From NCBI GenBank assembly GCA_902728285.1, contig CACVBU010000354.1, positions 62,001 through 126,000 on the forward strand: a stretch of 64,000 nucleotides of DNA, written 5' to 3'. Below are positions 58,749 to 64,000 of the stretch, in pieces (the first letter of the stretch is position 1; the number at the start of each line of letters is the position of its first letter). This DNA comes from Clytia hemisphaerica (Eukaryota > Cnidaria > Hydrozoa > Leptothecata > Clytiidae). The translations under genes were made by a program, and so were the position numbers. Below the pieces are notes generated by a model that was given only the letters and a program-made list of their open reading frames with translations, did no database searches and was not told the DNA's origin.

Positions 58749-61285
58749 CCCAGCCGGCAAAAAAACGTTTAAAAAACGTTTAAAAAACGTTTTTCACAAC
58801 GTTTGGAAAACGTTTTTTTCAGGTTGTATTTGTCGCATTTTAAAACGTTTTTTCACAACGTCAAAAAAACGTTTTTCAAACGTTTATAGATTACGTTTTT
58901 GCAAGGTGTTTAAAAAACGTTGTTTCTACGTTTTCTTCTAGCCACTTGAAAGACGTCTTTTTGGAACGAATAATGGACGTCTCTAGGACGTTTCCGAGAG
59001 GTTCTAATTTTTGTCATTTCGGTATGGTACGTTTCTTACGGTACGACTTAAAAACGTCTTTAAAAGTTATTTTAGATTAGTTTTTACACGTCTCTAAGAC
59101 ATTCTTTGCCAAAATAATTCCTTTTCATTGCACTATTATGAGAAAGACCGTACACAAATTTGAATTTTCTTTGAATGCTCTTTTCTATATAATTTTCTGG
59201 GTATGAAAATCTACAATCAGTATAAATTAAACGTAATGAAATCAAAAATTTGATGTTCTTTCTCTTCCGTCCTTCCTTTCTGGCATCTTTGTGATCATCA
59301 TTCCAAACGTTTCCAGTATGATTGCTATTCGAAGTGTTAAAAAACGATATCTTGATTGCGATTTCTTTGGTCTCCTTCACACATTTGCGATCCTGAAAAA
59401 ATAAAAGACGAATTGTAAATTTGATGTTTAAAGATTTTTTAGCTGCAGTTGAGACGTTGAAAACTATCTTTTCTTTCCACGGGAAAAAGAATGCTCCAGA
59501 AGGATAAAGAAAAAACTTCTTAAATTTCATGGCCAAACTTTGTTTCACGAAATGTATTCTATAAAGTCTTTGCTAAATTATTGTCGTTGAGACAGGGGTG
59601 TTTCCAAGTCAAATTTCAGTAGTTGAAGTACCAAGCTCACTCAGTGATGCAGGGGTATTAGCAAGAAATTATTAGCATAGTTTTGGAAAGATATTATTAA
59701 AGTCTTGTTACATTTCACCTACCTTTACTAGCATATTTTCGGTACTTTCTGCTGGCGACCACACAAAGTCAGCTGAGGATAGTCGCAATAAGGAAACCAA
59801 TAATACACTCCAGCTTGAATCTGAGGGAAAAGAAGTTAAAATAAAAAGTTTTAACATAAAGTTTACTGAAGATTATGTAATTTTTCCAAGGTTTGCTCTC
59901 AAAAATAAATATCATCAGAATTTGAAACCTGAAATAAGCTACACCGATAAAGCCTCTAAGAATTAACTTAAATATCAAAAGCATTTTCAGTTTAATGTAA
60001 ACTACTTACATTATCTAGTTGATTTTTGTAAAAGAACCAGCTTCTTCCAGTCTTCGTGCATGAAACATCCAACTTTGTTTGATTTTTGTTTTGAACTACA
60101 AGTGATTTCGAATTCGAACGTTTGAACGTTCGAAAGCTGTCCAGAAAAGAAGTCATTCCATTGTTAATTCTGCGGACGATGGGGGCGGCGAGTGGGTGTT
60201 TCTATTACAAGTTTATATTCTACGGGTGGGCGATCTTACGAGGTAGGGAGTGGGCGTTTTATTAAAATATATTTTTTAAAACTTAACCCTATTCGTACTA
60301 GGGGGGGGGGCTCTTTCTGTTCGGAGGTCAAACTATTTCTAATAGCTCCTGAAATAATAGAGCTTTTGCCGTGAAATTTTCTGTAAATTCTTAACTTTTA
60401 TTTAGCTTCAAAATAAAAAAAAATTTGACACCTAAATATTTTCACACCTCGAGCATGATGACATTTCTGACAGTAAGGTGTCACAAAAATTGACACTTTT
60501 ACAATACAAATTTATTTTCATTGTCAAATATATCGTTTAGACCGTAATTTATTGAATATTTAGGATAAAATAAGCATTTTAAACTCAGGCAACTTTTTTC
60601 TAAAGCCTTTGTTAGAATACAATAGCTATTTATAAGAACAAAGGAAATTTTCGGTTTTTGCTCACTTTGGGCATGATGAGTGACGTCATCAAAAAATTTT
60701 TTTGTCAAAAGTTACCTTACGTCACAAGGATCTTGTGTGCTAAATTTCATCCAAAAAGACCCACTAGATCAAAAGTTAAGGGGTGGTACAGGAAAAGCCC
60801 CCCCCCCTAGTTCTGAACCGCCCCTAAAAGCCTAGTTTGAATAGGGTTAAAGAGAAGTCAATAAAGTAAAAGAAAAAAAGATATATAGAATATCTCTCCT
60901 ATATCTCAGAGCAGGTAGGTAAAGTCTCAGAAATTTTTTTGGGATAAAAGCTGAGAGGCGATGAAGTTATATTTATATATTTCAAATATAAATCTTGGGC
61001 ACTACACTTTCGTCACAAAAAACGTTTTATAGACGTTTAAAAAACGTTGATCAAAACCACGTTTAAATCAAGTTTAGCAAAAACGTTTCTTAAACGTTGT
61101 TAGCAAAACCTTTGAAAAACGTTTGGATTTTAACGTTTCAACAACGTTTTATAAACGTTATGAAATAACACGTTTTCTCTACAACGTTGAAAAAACGTTT
61201 TTAAAACGTTTTTTGGCAACGCGTTTTTTCACAACGTAATTTAAACCTAAAAAAAACGTTTTGAAAACGTTGTGTGCCGGCTGGG
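58749..61285. mobile_element. 2.5 kb DNA element with AACGTT arrays at both ends
   Basis: Inverted ends CCCAGCCGGCA/TGCCGGCTGGG, flanked by TC on both sides. Subterminal zones (58760-59060 and 61020-61270) are packed with AAACGTTT-type palindromic motifs. Deleting the element and one TC rejoins the LINE frame as KCQ-EYLKDK, confirming exact ends. It contains a younger piggyBac-like MITE. No recognisable transposase; a possible small spliced frame is described in the findings. Confidence 0.88.
60287..60846. mobile_element. piggyBac-like MITE, copy 2 (560 bp)
   Basis: Nearly identical to 30239-30800 in the same orientation, with ends CCCTATTC...GAATAGGG and TTAA on both sides (60283-60286, 60847-60850). 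It is nested inside the 2.5 kb element. Confidence 0.9.
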
Positions 61286-61287
61286 TC

Positions 61288-61776
61288 CTGACATTTTGCC
61301 TTTAAGTCCTTGACCACGGTGTTAAGTCTCTTTTCATTCTCACTTTTATGGTGTATTATGGTTTCACATGCATCAATTTTTTTATAGCTATGTGTACAGC
61401 ATTCTATTCTTTCTGCTTGATGATGGATTTTTATGCTGAGGTCTTTTGCCGGAGAACAACAAGTTATGCATTGGTATTTTCTGTAACCTTTATTCAAAAA
61501 CATATTCAGCTGGTATGGTGGTAGTCCAGTGCAGGCATAATGTAGCATTCTTTGACATTTATGGCATTGAATCTTCATTTTTTCATTATCTTTAATGCAA
61601 TTATGCTCCGTACAACGGTTGTTGTCAATCTCATCTTCATCAAGGGTCAGGTTCTTGTCAGGTGATGCCAGTTTTTGTCGAATTTTGGTTGTGTTTTCCA
61701 TTTTTTGAAATTTTTGAAATATTACAAATTCATCTCCTCTTGTTTCATTTTTACTGGCTTTTATCAAAATAAACAA
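61288..61776 (-). pseudogene. LINE ORF1, N-terminal half with PHD finger
   Basis: Probable start MENTTKIRQKL at 61698. The PHD-type zinc finger spans CTEHNC...CHKCQRMLHYACTG...YQCITC, a Cys4-His-Cys3 pattern found in ORF1 proteins of CR1/L2-like LINEs. A charged coiled-coil-like segment follows (SENEKRLNTVVKDLKAKCQ) and the frame then runs into the insertion. ORF1 proteins bind element RNA and act as chaperones; that role is from family knowledge. Confidence 0.8.
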
Positions 61777-63364
61777 TCAAACATTTTGCGAAAGAAAGAG
61801 GTCAAGATATTTGCGAAAGAAAGAGGTCAAAAAATCATCTGATATTTAATGAGTGTTTTCGATTCTGAGAATTTAAATGAAAAAAGTGTTTTACTTAAAG
61901 ATTGCACAACATGGTTGTTTTCTTTTCTCTTTATAGTAGCTAAGCAGATACTTGGTAACGGAGAGATGGGGTTCGGCCTTTTGTTCCATCAAAACCGTGT
62001 GTTAGGGTGTGTCTTGTTGCTATCACCTAGAGAAGGAGACTCGCTTTTTTAACACTGAATAATTTTGACCTCGTAAAAGTTTATGATTGTACACGTTTTT
62101 TATAAGAGCGTCGAAAAATTTTGAAGCCTTTGGATGTTCTTGTATTTTGGGTCTAAAATGTTCTTAAAAAGTTCTTTAAAACCCTTTAACTGCCGTGCGT
62201 TTTTGTAAGGTTCGATATATTTGCCGAAGGGAAAAAATAAAGGTTCGAACTATTGCCAAATGTCGACATAAGAGCGGTAATGAGTTTACCATGTTATTTA
62301 CCTTTCAGAAATATAAGTGATAATGTGTTTACTTTGAGTTGAAAAATGTATTTTTATGAAAAACCTCTTTCAAACGTCTTTCGTAAAATTGTTCCGCTGA
62401 AAAACAGAGTTTATTGCAAACGCTTCTCTGTCTACTTTTTAAGTAGTAGCTAAAGCAAAGTTTTTCATCTCAGACATCAAAACAGACTTAATACGACAAA
62501 TTAGCTCAGACTTTCAAAATTTTGCTACTTTTTTTCTAAATTCTGAGGGCGGAAAAATCTTTTGTTTTACTTCCCTAGTTGAGACGAAAAAACTGTGAAC
62601 ACTATTTTTAAGGCTGAGTACACACGTTGAAAGGTCGAAACAAGAAAATTGAAAATGAAAATGAAAAAGAAATAGAGAAATAAAAAAACGAATGAATAAT
62701 TGACGAAAGTAGGAATTCTCTGAATTTCTCAATAATATATTTCAAACATCCATCAAAGCATCTGTTTTAAACTTTGCAAGGTGATGTTATGTAAGAAATG
62801 AACAGTGTCAATCCAAATGAAAACAGGGTAGTACGAAAATGGTCCTCGAAAACCATTATGAATTGCTGCATCGAAGGTTGAGTTGATACACAAATTATTT
62901 AACCTGACTTTTATTTCAAAACTTTAGAAATCCTTAGGTTCAACAGTTAAAAGAAAATCTGATATCCTCTAAATATCCTCTGGAAAAGATTTTTTGTCAT
63001 TCTGGATACGAACTCACTGTGTTCTTAAAAAGACATACTAGCTATTCTTATGAATAAAAATGCAATATTTTTCCACGAATTTTTCTCTTCTTCATTGTCA
63101 CTCATGTGGTGATAAAAATAACAGCAGGTGAAAACAGAAGGATTTCGCAAGAAAAAACAGCCAACGCCCAACTCCATCTGTGGTCAGAATTTCAGTTTCT
63201 TGGAAACCTCATTCACTTAAAAAGCAAAAACTACAAAGTCGGTAAAAAATCACACAATTTAGAAGATATCGCTTTACGCAATAAATTCATCAACGTTCAT
63301 CTAACGTTGTTTGGATGTAAAAGACGTGAGGCGACTGGGTGCAGTTTTTTCGTATTCGGGTATA
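61777..63364. other. intergenic with a MITE-A fragment
   Basis: 62092-62190 is a MITE-A fragment (CACGTTTTTTATAAGAGCG...). The plus-strand frame at 63106-63414 ends inside the next MITE and is not convincing. Confidence 0.35.
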
Positions 63365-63580
63365 CACGTTTCTTTTTTTATAAGAACATTCAAAATTTTG
63401 AAGCCTTCGGATAGAAATATTCTTTGAATGTTCTTCTTTATTTTCACCACTGCGTGAGTATTTTTGTGATTTTTGTTATTTTCTAAAAAATTGGGTGTCG
63501 TAGCAGACTTTTAAATGTTCTTACCTTGTTCTTAATATTTCGACCATCGAAGCCTTATGCTATTGTATAAAAAACCCTGT
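63365..63580. mobile_element. MITE-A copy (reverse)
   Basis: CACGTTTCTTTTTTTATAAGAACA at the left, CCATCGAAGCCTTATGC and a decayed right end. Confidence 0.7.
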
Positions 63581-63919
63581 AAATTCTTAAATAACCGGGA
63601 GAGATGCAGGGGCTACAAAGAAAAATTTGGCATTTTTATTCCCTGCAATTTTATTGACATAATTATAAAAGGATAAGTTTCAAGGTTTTCTGGACTTTTC
63701 TGGCCAAGATTTTCAAAAATTTTTTTTACCCTGAATAGCGATTCATTTTTCAAGGTTTTTTAATAATCAAAATGACAAAAATGGTAGGGTGACCGTTCTT
63801 CTGTTTACCCCTTTTGTTATTTCAAAGTTGCGCAAAATGTTGGAGTTATGCTTGACAGACACTAAACATAGAAATGTCAAATCCAGTCTTTATTTTAGAG
63901 AATAATGGGAAAAACTTAC

Positions 63920-63980
63920 AAATTCTTCGAATTGAATCTTGAGCTTGGTTGCTATTGGTTTTAACGTTGCCAAGGGTGAC
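63920..63980 (-). CDS. short internal exon of an unidentified gene
   Basis: 61 bases between TTATTTTAG and GTAAGT on the minus strand. With phase-2 entry it reads SPLATLKPIATKLKIQFEEF and leaves in phase 0. Strong splice consensus and protein-like text support a real exon, but the family is unknown. The rest of the gene would lie beyond the right edge and possibly leftwards towards 48.1 kb. Confidence 0.5.
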
Positions 63981-64000
63981 CTAAAATAACAAGAAAATGA

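Larger units (their letters stand above)
58028..61776 (-). mobile_element. ORF1-only LINE derivative, interrupted by a DNA element
   Basis: Minus strand. An ORF1 with PHD finger and RRM-like part is followed directly by an AATAAA-type repeat tail (TTTA repeats at 58030-58050 on the plus strand), with no ORF2. The 58749-61285 insertion lies in the middle of ORF1. The 5' limit is uncertain. Confidence 0.8.

Overview
The window is AT-rich nuclear DNA from an invertebrate animal. Spliced genes with GT-AG introns, metazoan-type actins, a GRB2-pathway-like CABIT/SAM protein, LINE and SINE remnants and a very dense load of short inverted-repeat transposons all point that way. A cnidarian, perhaps a hydrozoan, is my best guess from the style of the actins and LINE proteins, but the species is not proven.

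Layout. 1-4 kb: two actin genes, head to head; the left one runs off the window. 4.6-9.4 kb: a 5'-truncated LINE and several MITE-like elements. 9.8-21.3 kb: a SAM-domain gene (+), a small serine-rich orphan gene (-) and a CABIT-SAM gene (-) whose first coding exon I place at 21.3 kb. 23.6-24.6 kb: a two-exon gene (-) for a secreted protein with five 12-residue repeats. 25-33 kb: mobile elements only. 33.4-41.3 kb: a 13-exon gene (-) that I assembled from splice signals and reading phase. It encodes a 457-aa protein with an N-terminal DeSI-1/PPPDE isopeptidase and a C-terminal helical region resembling a PUL domain. 42-48 kb: MITEs, a tandem repeat of about 470 bp units and one orphan exon. 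49.2-52.6 kb: a 3.5 kb inverted-repeat element holding a large palindrome of GATA/GTAT-type satellite. 53-64 kb: SINEs, retroelement fragments, a LINE ORF1 cut by a 2.5 kb DNA element that itself carries a piggyBac-like MITE, and one exon at the right edge.

The genes do not form an operon-like system. What unifies the window is its mobile DNA: about 18 copies of one TA-flanked MITE family with internal AAGAACA motifs, several families with runs of G just inside each end, and nested insertions in which removal of the insert restores the interrupted sequence. Exon limits come from splice consensus and reading-phase continuity, not from transcripts. Element families were grouped by eye from termini and target-site duplications (TSDs).
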